A stretch of DNA of 64,000 nt, from contig NZ_FNRE01000005.1 of NCBI RefSeq assembly GCF_900107705.1, positions 158,124 to 222,123 of the forward strand, read 5' to 3'. Below are positions 8,416 through 18,265 of this stretch, one piece after another. The position numbers and the translations under genes are program-made. The notes beneath the pieces are model-generated. The model was not told where the DNA came from. It searched no databases and saw only the letters and a program-made list of their open reading frames with translations. The DNA is from Prevotella sp. tc2-28. Lineage in GTDB: Bacteria; Bacteroidota; Bacteroidia; Bacteroidales; Bacteroidaceae. Position 1 is the stretch's first letter. Each line of letters begins with the position of its first letter.

Positions 8416-9107
8416 CAGACTATGTAATTATAGTTGCAGGCGGCAAGGGGCTGCGCATGGGGAGCGACATCCCCAAGCAGTTCCTGCCCGTTGGTGGCAA
8501 GCCAGTGCTGATGCGGACACTTGAAAGGTTCCGCGAGTACTCCCCTACCCTGCAGATTATCCTCGTGTTGCCCAAAGCACAACAGGACTACTGGCGGCAG
8601 CTCTGTCAGCAATACCAGTTTCCCCTCCCCGTTGAGGAAGGGGTCAGGGGAGGGTCTTACCTCCTGGCCGATGGTGGTGAGACGCGCTTCCACTCTGTTC
8701 AGAATGGCTTAGCCCTGATTCCAGATGATGCCGAGGGCGTCGTAGGTGTACACGATGGCGTGCGCCCCTTTCCCAGCATCGAGGTTATCCGCAACTGCTA
8801 CGAGACGGCACGCGAGAAGAAGGCCGTCATCCCCGTTATTCCCGTCGTGGAAACGGTTCGTCAGCTGGAAGGCGCGACCTCCTTTACCGTTCCTCGTGAT
8901 GACTACCGCTTGGTACAAACCCCGCAATGCTTCGACATCCAACTGCTCAAGGCCGCCAACCGCCAGCCCTATAACGACGGCTTTACCGATGACGCCTCTG
9001 TGGTCGAAGCTTACGGCTTCGACATCACCCTCGTCGAAGGCAACCGCGAAAACATCAAGATCACCACACCTTACGACCTGAAGATAGCGGAAGCACTGAT
9101 AGCATGA
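8412..9107 (+). CDS. ispD: 2-C-methyl-D-erythritol 4-phosphate cytidylyltransferase (with internal repeat insertion)
   Basis: IspD makes CDP-methylerythritol in the non-mevalonate isoprenoid pathway. Family motifs are present: [19 protein letters not shown] (nucleotide binding), [18 protein letters not shown] and [11 protein letters not shown]. At residues about 70-84 ([15 protein letters not shown]), between the QQY helix and GGETRFHSV, the protein carries roughly a dozen extra residues encoded by a GC-rich palindrome (8621-8656). The frame is kept and all active-site motifs lie outside it, so the enzyme is probably functional. It overlaps the genes on both sides by 4 bases. Confidence 0.95.
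   Translation: MTDYVIIVAGGKGLRMGSDIPKQFLPVGGKPVLMRTLERFREYSPTLQIILVLPKAQQDYWRQLCQQYQFPLPVEEGVRGGSYLLADGGETRFHSVQNGLALIPDDAEGVVGVHDGVRPFPSIEVIRNCYETAREKKAVIPVIPVVETVRQLEGATSFTVPRDDYRLVQTPQCFDIQLLKAANRQPYNDGFTDDASVVEAYGFDITLVEGNRENIKITTPYDLKIAEALIA
8621..8656. repeat. GC-rich short palindromic repeat inside ispD
   Basis: Arms CCCTCCCC (8623-8630) and GGGGAGGG (8647-8654) enclose a 16-base loop that itself contains GAGGAAGGGG. The sequence resembles the elements inside the DUF3987 gene (60062-60884), and reads through in frame. It is much richer in C and G runs than the surrounding ispD. Confidence 0.7.
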
Positions 9108-11206
9108 CAGACATCCTGCAACAAGACATACAATACCTGCCTGGGGTTGGGCCTCAGCGCAAGAAGATGCTGGGCGAGGAGCTGGGCATCATGACGTATG
9201 GCGACCTACTGCAGAACTATCCCTACAAGCACGTTGACCGCAGTCGTCTCTACAGTATCCGCGAGCTGACGGGCGATATGCCTTTCGTGCAGGTCAAGGG
9301 CCATATCCTGAGTTTCGAGACGTTTAAGATGAGTGCCCGCAAGGAGCGTGTTGTAGCCCACTTCACGGACGGAAGTGGTAAGGTGATGGACCTCACGTGG
9401 TTTAACGGAGGGAAATACGCCAAGCAAAACTACACCATCGGCAAGGAATATATTATCTTCGGACGGCCCAATGTCTACAACGGACGTATCAATGTGACAC
9501 ATCCCGACATTGACCTTGCCGACAAGCTGGAACTATCGGCTATGGGTATGCAACCCTATTACAACACAACGGAGAAAATGAAGAAGGCGGGCCTCAACAG
9601 TCGCGCCATAGAACGTCTTGTCAAGACGCTCCTCGAGGTATTGAAAGAACCGCTGCCCGAGACTTTACCCGACTTCATCACCCAAAAGTTGTACCTCGTG
9701 TCACGCGACGAGGCTCTACGTAAGATTCACTATCCTCAGAACACCAAAGAACTTGAAAGAGCGCGTGTCCGTCTGAAATTCGAGGAACTCTTCTACGTTC
9801 AACTGAACATATTAAGATATGCCAGCGACCAAAGGCGCAAATACAGAGGATATGTCTTCTCCAAAGTCGGCGACCATTTCAATGATTTCTACCATAACAA
9901 CCTGCCATTCTCACTGACGGAAGCCCAGAAACGCGTCATCCGTGAGATCCGCAAGGATATGGGTAGCGGACGACAGATGAACCGACTGCTTCAAGGCGAC
10001 GTAGGCTCGGGTAAGACATTGGTAGCGTTGATGTCCATGCTCATTGCTTTGGACAACGGCTACCAAGCCTGTATCATGGCACCTACGGAAATCCTGGCAG
10101 AACAACACTTGCAGACTATCATGGATTTCTTGAAGGGGATGGATATCCGCGTTGCACTCTTGACTGGTATTGTAAAAGGAAAGAAGCGACAGGAAATCCT
10201 CGACGGCCTGCTGGATGGTACTGTACAGATACTAGTTGGCACCCATGCCGTCATTGAAGATACCGTACAGTTTGCCCACTTAGGAATGGTGGTTGTAGAC
10301 GAACAGCATCGTTTCGGGGTAGCCCAAAGGGCAAAGTTATGGAGCAAGAGCCAGAATCCGCCACACGTACTGGTAATGACGGCGACTCCCATTCCCCGGA
10401 CCCTGGCAATGACACTCTATGGCGACTTGGACGTAAGCGTTATTGACGAACTGCCTCCTGGTCGCAAACCTATTGTGACGCAACACGTTTTCGACCGTTC
10501 TTTGCCTTCATTGTACGACAGTATCCGCAACCAGATTCACCAAGGTCGTCAGGTATATATCGTATTCCCACTTATCGAGGAAAGCGAGAAAATTGACCTC
10601 AAAAACCTGGAAGAGGGTTACGAGGTACTGAAGCAAGTTTTCCCCGAATTCCACCTCAGTAAAGTCCACGGTAAAATGAAACCTGCCGACAAGGAAGCCG
10701 AGATGCAGAAGTTCGTCAGTGGAGAGACTCAGATTCTGGTAGCTACAACGGTGATTGAGGTGGGTGTCAACGTGCCTAATGCCTCCGTCATGGTTATCCT
10801 TGAAGCACAGCGCTTCGGACTCTCCCAACTCCACCAGCTCAGGGGACGCGTAGGACGAGGTGCCGACCAGTCATACTGCATTTTGGTGACAGGCTACAAA
10901 CTGGCAGAGGACACCAAAAAGCGGATTGATATCATGTGCGAGACCAACGATGGATTCCGCATAGCAGAAGCTGACTTGAAACTGCGAGGTCCTGGCGACC
11001 TGGAAGGTACCCAACAAAGCGGAATGGCGTTCGATTTGAAAATAGCAGACATAGCCCGTGATGGACAACTCGTACAGATAGCTCGCGATGAGGCACAAGC
11101 CATCATTGATGACGATCCCACCTGTGAGAGTCCGCGCTACGATCTGCTATGGAAACACTTGCGAGAACTTCGGAAAACGAACATCAACTGGGGTGTAATT
11201 TCATAA
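9104..11206 (+). CDS. recG: ATP-dependent DNA helicase RecG
   Basis: RecG remodels stalled replication forks and Holliday junctions. The 700-residue protein has the N-terminal wedge/OB domain (about 1-230, starting [18 protein letters not shown]), then a superfamily 2 helicase core: Walker [16 protein letters not shown] (motif II), [12 protein letters not shown] (motif III), [13 protein letters not shown] and QLRGRVGRG (motif VI). The C-terminal [15 protein letters not shown] and the fork-binding TRG region are complete, so it is full length. Last gene of the pdxJ operon, overlapping ispD by 4 bases. Confidence 0.97.
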   Translation: MTDILQQDIQYLPGVGPQRKKMLGEELGIMTYGDLLQNYPYKHVDRSRLYSIRELTGDMPFVQVKGHILSFETFKMSARKERVVAHFTDGSGKVMDLTWFNGGKYAKQNYTIGKEYIIFGRPNVYNGRINVTHPDIDLADKLELSAMGMQPYYNTTEKMKKAGLNSRAIERLVKTLLEVLKEPLPETLPDFITQKLYLVSRDEALRKIHYPQNTKELERARVRLKFEELFYVQLNILRYASDQRRKYRGYVFSKVGDHFNDFYHNNLPFSLTEAQKRVIREIRKDMGSGRQMNRLLQGDVGSGKTLVALMSMLIALDNGYQACIMAPTEILAEQHLQTIMDFLKGMDIRVALLTGIVKGKKRQEILDGLLDGTVQILVGTHAVIEDTVQFAHLGMVVVDEQHRFGVAQRAKLWSKSQNPPHVLVMTATPIPRTLAMTLYGDLDVSVIDELPPGRKPIVTQHVFDRSLPSLYDSIRNQIHQGRQVYIVFPLIEESEKIDLKNLEEGYEVLKQVFPEFHLSKVHGKMKPADKEAEMQKFVSGETQILVATTVIEVGVNVPNASVMVILEAQRFGLSQLHQLRGRVGRGADQSYCILVTGYKLAEDTKKRIDIMCETNDGFRIAEADLKLRGPGDLEGTQQSGMAFDLKIADIARDGQLVQIARDEAQAIIDDDPTCESPRYDLLWKHLRELRKTNINWGVIS

Positions 11207-11267
11207 ATAAAAGTGTTAAATTACACATAAAGAGTGTTAACCGCATATGTTTTCGGAAAATATTTAT

Positions 11268-11275
11268 TACCTTTG
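11268..11275 (+). promoter_or_regulatory. -7 element upstream of the M23/LysM gene
   Basis: TACCTTTG, an exact TAnnTTTG match, about 90 bases before the start codon at 11365. The -33 box is not convincing. Confidence 0.5.
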
Positions 11276-11364
11276 CAACGTTCTTTTTCCTTGAAAGAAC
11301 TGACTACATAATCTTGCACCGCAAGTTCATAGAACCTAATAAGTAATAGAACTAAAGACAATTT

Positions 11365-12306
11365 ATGATTCAGAAAATTAAGACTTTTGCATTGCTGGCT
11401 ATGATTTCGATGAGTTCACTCCCGATGATGGGACAAGACTTGTTGGCACACCAGGCTCCAGTAGACCGCAGAATGAAAGCTGTTGATAGCGTAGCATTGC
11501 AAAGACTCATTGATTTTGATAACCTCGAAAATCCATCTGCCGACCTTTACGAAGATTGGGACAACATGCATGCTCACAGTCATGTAACAGTGTTGCCAGA
11601 CTCTTTCCGTATCTCGCTGAAAAATTTCTGTATGCCAACCACTAGCCGAGTGCTGACTTCAAACTTTGGTGCACGCTGGGGACGCCAGCATAAGGGACTG
11701 GATATCAAAGTATACATCGGCGACACCATTCGTGCTGCGTTCGCAGGTAAAGTGCGTGTCGTACGCTATGAAGGCAGAGGATATGGAAAATATGTCGTCA
11801 TTCGCCACGACAATGGTTTGGAGACATATTATGCTCACATGTCCAAGCAATTGGTAGTGGAAGACCAGGAGGTGCGTGCCGGAGACCCCATCGGACTTGG
11901 TGGAAACACCGGACGCAGTACAGGTTCTCACCTGCATTTTGAGACGCGTCTTTGCGGTGTAGCCCTCAATCCCGCACTTATGTTTGACTTCCGCAATCAG
12001 GATGTCGTTGACGACTATTATGTCTTCCATAAGTCCTCCTACCAGCGTGAGTCAGCAGTGGCCAATCGCCTCCGTGGCGTAAGCGGTATGAGTTTTGGCA
12101 ACGACCTTGACGAGGATGTTGAATTGGCAACAGCAGCACCAGAGGCTTCCTATGTACAAGAGAGCCGTTTCCACAAGGTGAAGCGTGGAGAAACACTCTA
12201 TTCCATCGCTCATAAGCGCGGCACAACAGTTGACGCCATTATGAAGCTAAACCATCTGAAGAAGAACTCCAAGCTGAGACCAGGTCAGATTCTGAAATTC
12301 AATTAA
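11365..12306 (+). CDS. Exported M23 peptidase with C-terminal LysM domain
   Basis: A 313-residue periplasmic cell-wall hydrolase. After a signal peptide (first about 23 residues), a linker leads to a LytM/M23 zinc peptidase domain (about residues 95-215) with the ligands HKGLDIK (His, Asp) and HLHFETR (His), plus the usual HDNGLETYYAHM. A LysM domain (about 268-311, HKVKRGETLYSIAHKRGTTVDAIMKLN) would bind peptidoglycan. It cuts peptide cross-bridges or acts in division-related wall remodelling. It converges with another M23 gene across a shared terminator. Confidence 0.92.
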   Translation: MIQKIKTFALLAMISMSSLPMMGQDLLAHQAPVDRRMKAVDSVALQRLIDFDNLENPSADLYEDWDNMHAHSHVTVLPDSFRISLKNFCMPTTSRVLTSNFGARWGRQHKGLDIKVYIGDTIRAAFAGKVRVVRYEGRGYGKYVVIRHDNGLETYYAHMSKQLVVEDQEVRAGDPIGLGGNTGRSTGSHLHFETRLCGVALNPALMFDFRNQDVVDDYYVFHKSSYQRESAVANRLRGVSGMSFGNDLDEDVELATAAPEASYVQESRFHKVKRGETLYSIAHKRGTTVDAIMKLNHLKKNSKLRPGQILKFN

Positions 12307-12320
12307 GCAAAACGATAACA

Positions 12321-12357
12321 AAAAACCGGGGCTGTTCACAGAGCAGCCCCGGTTTTT
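12321..12357. terminator. Bidirectional Rho-independent terminator
   Basis: A perfect 14-bp inverted repeat (AAAAACCGGGGCTG at 12321-12334 with its complement at 12344-12357) with a 9-base loop, flanked by A on the left and T on the right, so it can end transcripts from both the M23/LysM gene and the convergent M23 lipoprotein gene. Confidence 0.92.
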
Positions 12358-12369
12358 GTTTTATTAATT

Positions 12370-13428
12370 CTATCGCTTTACAACATAACCATTTCGAGTC
12401 TTATGGAAGGCCTTCTCACGGATGGTGTGCTTCTGATGATCGAAATATCGGGAGGGGTCATAAGCCTTACCGTTGATGCGGGTCTCGAAATGTAAATGCT
12501 CTGTTGTAGCACGACCTGTTCGCCCCGTCAAGGCTATCACATCACCAGCCTTCACCTTGTCACCCACCTTTACCAAATTCTTAGAATTATGACTATAATA
12601 AGTCTCTAAGCCATTACCATGCAATATGCGAATCAAGTTGCCATAGCCAGCATATTTGGCAGAAAAGACGACTTCTCCATCAAAGGCAGCACGGATCTCA
12701 TCATTAGGTTTGGTTTTCAAATCAACTCCTGAATGGGAACGCCCTCCACGTCGTCCATAGCCACTGATGACCTTGGCACCTGCCAGCGGATAACACCACC
12801 ATTGACTGGCGGCGGTATTGCTCTCCTCCAAACGAGGTCCGCGCAGCACACTGATTTTCACCTTCCAAGAAGAAGTCTTCTCATAAAGCAGGGTCTGTTT
12901 ACGAAGGCGGTGACTCTCCAGACTGATGATGGTTTCCGGATTAATACGGCTACCGTTTACCATGATGGCGAAGTCACAATAGTAACGGCCATTACTACCT
13001 CCTACTATGGCAATAGTCTGACCAGCCTTCACATGGTCACCTGACTTGACAAGATTCTCAGCATTATTACCATAAACCGTTTCCAACCCATTGTCATGAC
13101 GAACAACAATGACATTGCCAAAAGAAGAAATGCTCTTAGACAGACGCACCACACCACCGAACATTGCCTTAACAGCATCCCCCTTCGTGGTTTCTATCTC
13201 TACATTATTATCCGTACCCATCTTAGCCTTACCAACGGGCAACGGAAACGAATAATCCTTGTCTCGCATAGCTCCGAAATCGACCGTGAAAGCCTCATAT
13301 TGCTCAAAAAGCGTTGGGTCTTGTATGCTTATCTGTTGTTGTTCTAGAGCCGTGAACTTCGTTTGTGCACACGCTGACAACGTCAGAGTCAGAACCATAG
13401 AAAGAAAGAGATGGCGTCGTTTCATCAT
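12370..13428 (-). CDS. Lipoprotein with two M23 domains, the first degenerate
   Basis: The 352-residue protein has a lipoprotein signal (LTLTLSAC, Cys at about 20). The first M23-like domain (about 75-165) keeps the fold signature (VIVVRHDNGLETVYGN) but lacks the HxxxD and HxH zinc ligands. The second (about 215-335) is intact: HSGVDLK, ILHGNGLETYYSHN and HLHFETR. This is like EnvC/NlpD-type and Bacteroidetes M23 proteins in which inactive LytM domains regulate amidases, yet here one domain should be active. The start could be either of two adjacent Met codons. It lies 9 bases after pgeF. Confidence 0.88.
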   Translation of the reverse strand: MMKRRHLFLSMVLTLTLSACAQTKFTALEQQQISIQDPTLFEQYEAFTVDFGAMRDKDYSFPLPVGKAKMGTDNNVEIETTKGDAVKAMFGGVVRLSKSISSFGNVIVVRHDNGLETVYGNNAENLVKSGDHVKAGQTIAIVGGSNGRYYCDFAIMVNGSRINPETIISLESHRLRKQTLLYEKTSSWKVKISVLRGPRLEESNTAASQWWCYPLAGAKVISGYGRRGGRSHSGVDLKTKPNDEIRAAFDGEVVFSAKYAGYGNLIRILHGNGLETYYSHNSKNLVKVGDKVKAGDVIALTGRTGRATTEHLHFETRINGKAYDPSRYFDHQKHTIREKAFHKTRNGYVVKR

Positions 13429-13436
13429 ATCATTCG

Positions 13437-14192
13437 TTATTTTAATAGGATTCCTGTATAGATACGCCCTGACTGGATACCCAGTCGGCGCGCAGAGAAA
13501 TAGTGATCATACTGCTGATAGGTACAAATGTCAGACAATTGGATGTTCGCCATAGGCACTCCAGCTTCTATCAGCTGAAGACTGTTACAAACAGGCAGGT
13601 CAATATGCCATTTGGCTTCGTGTCTACTGATTAACGACATGTCAAAGCCCGCCTCAGCAAATTGGTCGTAGACCTCATCACCCACCTCAAAGCTATCGAG
13701 TGAGATGCCTGGTCCAATAACAGCTTGCAAATCGGCAGGAGCACTTGCATAGGCTTCTCCCATAGCAGTTACTGCTTTCTGCACTATACGCAGCACCGTT
13801 CCTCTCCACCCAGCATGTACAGCACAAACGGCATGGTGTCGAGGGTCGTAAAGCAATATGGGGATGCAATCGGCAGTAGAGACTCCGATGCACAACTGAG
13901 GAACATTGGTCATCAATGCATCAACACCCTCTATCGTCTCATGCGGGGGCTCGTCAATACGACGAATCTCTGTCCCATGAACCTGATGAGGCATCACCAG
14001 ATGATCACACGATATATCCAATAAACCACAAAGCGCAACCTTGTTAGCAGCAATATGCAACTCATCATCACCACAGTAGCCATTGATGTTAAATGCAGCA
14101 TAGTTTCCTTTGCTGCATCCTCCATGGCGTGTCGTACTGAAAGCCGTCACACCCGCACCCAAATGATAATATGTGAGTTGGGGACTATTCAT
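13437..14192 (-). CDS. pgeF: Peptidoglycan editing factor / multi-copper polyphenol oxidase family (YfiH)
   Basis: The 251-residue protein belongs to the YfiH/DUF152 family, whose members act as purine nucleoside phosphorylase or adenosine deaminase-like enzymes and remove misincorporated L-Ser from peptidoglycan precursors. Conserved zinc-site residues are visible in [22 protein letters not shown] and AVHAGWRGT. The ATG at 14192 ([10 protein letters not shown]) overlaps the obgE stop by 8 bases, a normal coupled arrangement; an earlier in-frame Met lies deep inside obgE and is unlikely. The next gene, an M23 cell-wall peptidase, fits an envelope role. Confidence 0.88.
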   Translation of the reverse strand: MNSPQLTYYHLGAGVTAFSTTRHGGCSKGNYAAFNINGYCGDDELHIAANKVALCGLLDISCDHLVMPHQVHGTEIRRIDEPPHETIEGVDALMTNVPQLCIGVSTADCIPILLYDPRHHAVCAVHAGWRGTVLRIVQKAVTAMGEAYASAPADLQAVIGPGISLDSFEVGDEVYDQFAEAGFDMSLISRHEAKWHIDLPVCNSLQLIEAGVPMANIQLSDICTYQQYDHYFSARRLGIQSGRIYTGILLK

Positions 14193-15354
14193 CCTCTGTG
14201 TATTCAAAGTCCTCGTAGTCCTCAATATCCTCTATCTCATCGTCAGCGATATACTCAATATCCTCGTCCTCACCCTCTTCTGCCAATTCGTCGGCAAAAC
14301 GAGTCATATCCTTATCACGGTGAACGAGTGTGTCTTCTGCCATGACAGCAGCCAACTTATTACTTTCTGCATTCAGTTCACGCCATAACACGTCTTTCAG
14401 CTCATCCAACCCTTTGTTGGCAACGGCAGATATAAATACGCAGGGCAAATCATCAGGCAGTGTCTCACGTAACATCTCTACCAGTTCATCATCTAACAGG
14501 TCGCACTTCGTGATAGCCAGCACCCGATGCTTATCCAGCATGTCAGGATTGAACTGACGCAATTCGTTAAGCAGGATCTCATACTCACGCTTGATATCGT
14601 CCGTATCACCTGGTACCATAAAAAGCAAAAGCGAGTTGCGTTCTATATGACGCAGGAAACGAAGTCCGAGCCCCTTTCCTTCAGACGCGCCTTCAATAAT
14701 ACCAGGAATGTCAGCCATCACAAAAGACTTATTGTCGCGATAGCCTACTATTCCGAGCGAAGGTTCCATTGTGGTAAAAGGATAGTTTGCTATCTTTGGA
14801 CGAGCATTGGAGAGTGAAGATAGCAAAGTCGACTTTCCTGCATTTGGAAAGCCTACCAGTCCGACGTCAGCCAGGAGTTTTAACTCTAAAATGATAGTCA
14901 TCTCCTGCATCGGCTCACCAGGTTGAGCATAGCGAGGGGCCTGGTTGGTAGCAGAACGAAACTGGAAATTGCCCAATCCTCCACGACCTCCTTTTAGCAG
15001 GACTATCTCCTGACCGTCATAGGTCACATCACATACATACTTTCCTGTCTCTGCATCGTAGACCACCGTACCACAAGGCACATCGATATAGATGTCCTTG
15101 CCGTCAGTCCCATGACACTTGTCCTTACCACCATTGCCTCCATGCTCAGCAAAGATATGCCGCTCATATTTCAGGTGCAACAGCGTCCAGTAATTGTGGT
15201 TTCCACGCAAGATGATGCTACCACCCTTGCCACCGTCTCCACCATCTGGGCCTCCGTTGGGGTTATACTTCACATGACGAAGATGCATTGATCCCCGTCC
15301 GCCCTTGCCCGAACGGCACATGATTTTTACGTAGTCTACGAAATTACTTTCCAT
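14185..15354 (-). CDS. obgE: GTPase Obg
   Basis: Obg is an essential ribosome-associated GTPase in 50S assembly and stress control. The 389-residue protein has the glycine-rich Obg fold (about 1-158: [21 protein letters not shown]), then the G domain: GFPNAGKST (G1), TTMEPSLG (G2), [10 protein letters not shown] (G3) and TKCD (G4). Instead of an OCT domain the C-terminus is an acidic tail (last about 30 residues mostly Glu, Asp and Tyr). It lies directly after adk (stop and start separated by no bases) and overlaps pgeF. Confidence 0.96.
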   Translation of the reverse strand: MESNFVDYVKIMCRSGKGGRGSMHLRHVKYNPNGGPDGGDGGKGGSIILRGNHNYWTLLHLKYERHIFAEHGGNGGKDKCHGTDGKDIYIDVPCGTVVYDAETGKYVCDVTYDGQEIVLLKGGRGGLGNFQFRSATNQAPRYAQPGEPMQEMTIILELKLLADVGLVGFPNAGKSTLLSSLSNARPKIANYPFTTMEPSLGIVGYRDNKSFVMADIPGIIEGASEGKGLGLRFLRHIERNSLLLFMVPGDTDDIKREYEILLNELRQFNPDMLDKHRVLAITKCDLLDDELVEMLRETLPDDLPCVFISAVANKGLDELKDVLWRELNAESNKLAAVMAEDTLVHRDKDMTRFADELAEEGEDEDIEYIADDEIEDIEDYEDFEYTEDE

Positions 15355-15927
15355 TTACAGATGATCTATTACCTGCTGAATATCCCCAAAGATACGTTCA
15401 AGCGTACCATGTCCGTTGATGTGATAATGCAACCCTTCCTTCTTATACCATTCGATAAGGGGTTGTGTCTGCGAATGATACACGACAAGGCGTTTCTTGA
15501 TAGTCTCCTCATTGTCATCAGCACGTCCACTATCCTGACCACGTTTGATGAGTCGCTGCATCAGTTCATCCTCCGGAACATCCAACTCTATCATTGCTGC
15601 CACCTTGTCACCACGCTCGTCAAGCATTTTCTTCAAAGCCTCTGCTTGCGGAATAGTGCGGGGGAAACCATCGAAAATGACACCTTTGTGGCCACGTCCG
15701 TAGGAGTCGTAGACTTTTGCCAAAATGCTAATCATCAAATCATCAGGTATCAAATTTCCTTTGTCAATGTAGCTCTGGGCTGTCTTACCTAGTTCTGTAC
15801 CTTTTTTGATTTCGTTACGAAGCACGTCGCCTGTAGAAATATGTCCCAGGCCATAGTGCTCAATCATTAGGTCACTCTGTGTTCCCTTTCCTGAACCGGG
15901 AGCACCAAAAATTACGATGTTCTTCAT
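15355..15927 (-). CDS. adk: Adenylate kinase (short form)
   Basis: Converts AMP and ATP to two ADP. From the ATG at 15927 the 190-residue protein starts MKNIVIFGAPGSGKGTQSD, carrying the P-loop at residue 7 onward; DGFPRTIPQAEAL (AMP binding) and RGQDSGRADDNEETIKKR (short LID) follow. The LID is of the short, zinc-free type common in Bacteroidetes. The reading frame is open 44 codons further upstream to an ATG that overlaps the hpt stop (16056-16059), so a translationally coupled long form cannot be excluded, but that extension has no family counterpart that I recognise. Confidence 0.95.
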   Translation of the reverse strand: MKNIVIFGAPGSGKGTQSDLMIEHYGLGHISTGDVLRNEIKKGTELGKTAQSYIDKGNLIPDDLMISILAKVYDSYGRGHKGVIFDGFPRTIPQAEALKKMLDERGDKVAAMIELDVPEDELMQRLIKRGQDSGRADDNEETIKKRLVVYHSQTQPLIEWYKKEGLHYHINGHGTLERIFGDIQQVIDHL

Positions 15928-16055
15928 CCTGATTTTTACCTTTTTAATGTCTTGTTTAATATTGGTTGTCTTTCCGTTTTTATACCACAAGTCCGTCAAG
16001 AGGTCGCTTTGACGCGCCTCTACATCACTGGGCAAATGGGGTAGTTTGATTTGTC

Positions 16056-16595
16056 TCATTCTTCTACGAGTGTGAAAATTTCCTTCAGATTGCGGCCTTG
16101 CTGGTCGTAATCCAGTCCATAGCCAACGATAAAGTCGTTGGGAATAGAGAAAGCCGCATACTTGATGTCCAGAGGCTCTTTCAGCTTATCTGGTTTAACA
16201 AAGAGCGTGCATATATCTATTGAAGCAGGATTGCGAGTTCCCAAAGACTCGACCATCTGCTTCATCGTAGCGCCAGTATCAACAATGTCTTCCACGATGA
16301 TGACGCTACGACCTGTCAGGTTTTCATTGATGCCAATGACTTCCTTCACCTTGCCTGTTGATGTTGTTCCTTGATAAGAAGCCAACTTGACAAATGATAT
16401 TTCACAAGGTATTGTCATCTCACGCATCAAATCTGCCGCAAAGATAAACGATCCATTCAATACGCCAAGGAAAAGCGGGTTCTTGCCTTCCATATCGTGG
16501 CTTACTTGTTTAGCCAACTCTTTGATACGCTGTTTAATCTCAGCTTCGGATATCGACGTTTGAAACGTTTTATCCTTGATTTTCACTATGCTCAT
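16056..16595 (-). CDS. hpt: Hypoxanthine phosphoribosyltransferase
   Basis: Salvages hypoxanthine or guanine to IMP or GMP using PRPP. The 179-residue length and the PRPP loop VIIVEDIVDTGATM are diagnostic, and FLGVLNGSFIFAADLMR and FIVGYGLDYDQQGRNL complete the family pattern. It heads the minus-strand run hpt-adk-obgE-pgeF, linking nucleotide salvage with adenylate kinase. It is divergent from nnr, with a 91-bp shared promoter region. Confidence 0.95.
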   Translation of the reverse strand: MSIVKIKDKTFQTSISEAEIKQRIKELAKQVSHDMEGKNPLFLGVLNGSFIFAADLMREMTIPCEISFVKLASYQGTTSTGKVKEVIGINENLTGRSVIIVEDIVDTGATMKQMVESLGTRNPASIDICTLFVKPDKLKEPLDIKYAAFSIPNDFIVGYGLDYDQQGRNLKEIFTLVEE

Positions 16596-16618
16596 GGTTC
16601 AAAAAATGAAATTTGGCA

Positions 16619-16626
16619 CAAAATTA
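16619..16626 (-). promoter_or_regulatory. -7 element of hpt
   Basis: TAATTTTG on the minus strand, an exact TAnnTTTG match, 23 bases before the hpt start codon. A GTTG at 16650-16652 is a weak -33 candidate. Confidence 0.5.
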
Positions 16627-16670
16627 CTAAATTTTTAGCAAAGAATAGGCAACAATTAGCATATTTTTCG

Positions 16671-16678
16671 TATTTTTG
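16671..16678 (+). promoter_or_regulatory. -7 element of nnr
   Basis: TATTTTTG, an exact TAnnTTTG match, ending 8 bases before the nnr ATG. The transcript would have almost no leader. Confidence 0.5.
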
Positions 16679-16686
16679 CACTCATC

Positions 16687-18198
16687 ATGAAGATTTTTAC
16701 CAGTGCTCAGATACATGAGCTTGACAAATATACCATCGAACATGAGCCTATCGCCAGCCTTGATTTGATGGAGCGCGCAGCCAAGGCACTCACCCGTTCC
16801 ATTATGGAAATATGGCCCACAACAACTCCCATTGTCGTCTTCTCAGGACCAGGCAACAATGGCGGCGATGGACTGGCAGTTGCCCGCTTGTTAGCAGAGG
16901 AAGGCTACCAAGTTTCTGTCTACTTGTTCAATATCAGCGGCCATCTATCCACTGAGTGTGCAGCCAACAAGAAACGTCTTGAGGATTGTAAGCGCATCCA
17001 TACGTTTGTGGAAGTCGTCCAAGAGTTTGACCCACCCGTATTAGAGAAAAACATGTTGGTGGTTGATGCCCTTTTCGGCTCTGGCATCAACAAGCCTTTG
17101 GCGGGCGGATTCGCCGTTCTAGTCAAATACATCAATGCTTCTTTAGCGCAAGTAGTCAGTATCGACGTACCCTCAGGTCTGATGACGGAAGACAACACCT
17201 ATAACGTGCGCGCTCACATCATCCGTGCAACGATGACCTTGACTCTCCAACAGCCTAAATTGTCTTTTCTCTTCCCTGAGTTTCAACAGAACATCGGACA
17301 GTTGCGCATTCTGGACATCCGACTGAGTCAAGAAGGTACCGACCGCATCGAGACCCCTTTTATGGTAATCGAGGAAACTGACGTGCGTTCACGAATCCTT
17401 TCAAGACCTCCATTTGCCCATAAGGGGCAGATGGGAAACGCCATGCTCATTGCGGGTAGTTATTGTATGGCAGGAGCAGCAATCCTGGCTGCCAAGGCTT
17501 GTCTTCGCGCAGGTGTCGGAAAGGTCACAGTGAACTCACCCAAGCGTAACATTCCCATCTTGCAGACCTCCGTACCAGAGGCAGTTATTCAGATGGGCAA
17601 CGACGAGACCATTTTCGCAGAAGCCATAGAGGCAGAAGACTATCAAGCTTTGGGAATCGGCCCTGGATTAGGACAGACCGAACAGACAGCCATTGCCGTT
17701 ATCGCTCAGCTCCGACGCACCCAATGTCCCATTGTGGCTGATGCCGACGCTCTCAACATCCTAGGCAGCCACCGTGCCTGGATACAACAGTTGCCAAAGG
17801 GCACTATCCTGACGCCACACCCCAAAGAGTTCGACCGACTGGAAGGACACTCCGCCGATAGCTATGAACGACTGACAAAAGCACGAAAACTAGCAGAACG
17901 CATACAAGGCTATGTAATTGTCAAGGGGCGCTATAGTGCCATCTGCATGCCCGATGGTCAGGTACTGTTTAATCCAACAGGCAATGCCGGTATGGCAACA
18001 GCTGGAAGCGGAGACGTTCTGACTGGTATCATCACCGCCCTCCTAGCTCGTGGCTACAAGCAACAAGATGCTTGCATCGTAGGAGTTTACCTGCATGGGC
18101 TTGCTGGTGATTTGGCCGCACAAGCCCTTGGAGAGGAAAGTCTGATAGCCAGTGACATCATTCAATATCTTCCACAAGCTTTCAAACGACTACAATAA
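16687..18198 (+). CDS. nnr: Bifunctional NAD(P)H-hydrate repair enzyme
   Basis: The 503-residue fusion repairs hydrated NAD(P)H. The N-terminal YjeF_N epimerase domain (about 1-215) has GPGNNGGDGLAVARLL and DALFGSGINKPL; the C-terminal ADP-dependent dehydratase (about 225-503) has GPGLGQTEQT, LTPHPKEFDRL and GNAGMATAGSGDVLTGI. Together they interconvert the R and S epimers and dehydrate the S form. A hairpin terminator follows. Confidence 0.96.
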   Translation: MKIFTSAQIHELDKYTIEHEPIASLDLMERAAKALTRSIMEIWPTTTPIVVFSGPGNNGGDGLAVARLLAEEGYQVSVYLFNISGHLSTECAANKKRLEDCKRIHTFVEVVQEFDPPVLEKNMLVVDALFGSGINKPLAGGFAVLVKYINASLAQVVSIDVPSGLMTEDNTYNVRAHIIRATMTLTLQQPKLSFLFPEFQQNIGQLRILDIRLSQEGTDRIETPFMVIEETDVRSRILSRPPFAHKGQMGNAMLIAGSYCMAGAAILAAKACLRAGVGKVTVNSPKRNIPILQTSVPEAVIQMGNDETIFAEAIEAEDYQALGIGPGLGQTEQTAIAVIAQLRRTQCPIVADADALNILGSHRAWIQQLPKGTILTPHPKEFDRLEGHSADSYERLTKARKLAERIQGYVIVKGRYSAICMPDGQVLFNPTGNAGMATAGSGDVLTGIITALLARGYKQQDACIVGVYLHGLAGDLAAQALGEESLIASDIIQYLPQAFKRLQ

Positions 18199-18210
18199 TA
18201 ACGAAAACAA

Positions 18211-18246
18211 AAAAAAGCAGACTCCTTAATAGAATCTGCTTTTTTG
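18211..18246. terminator. Bidirectional terminator between nnr and fba
   Basis: Arms AAAAAAGCAGA and TCTGCTTTTT around a loop of 13 bases, with A on the left and T on the right, between the convergent nnr and fba genes. Confidence 0.85.
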
Positions 18247-18265
18247 TTATAGCAACGCTAAGAGA

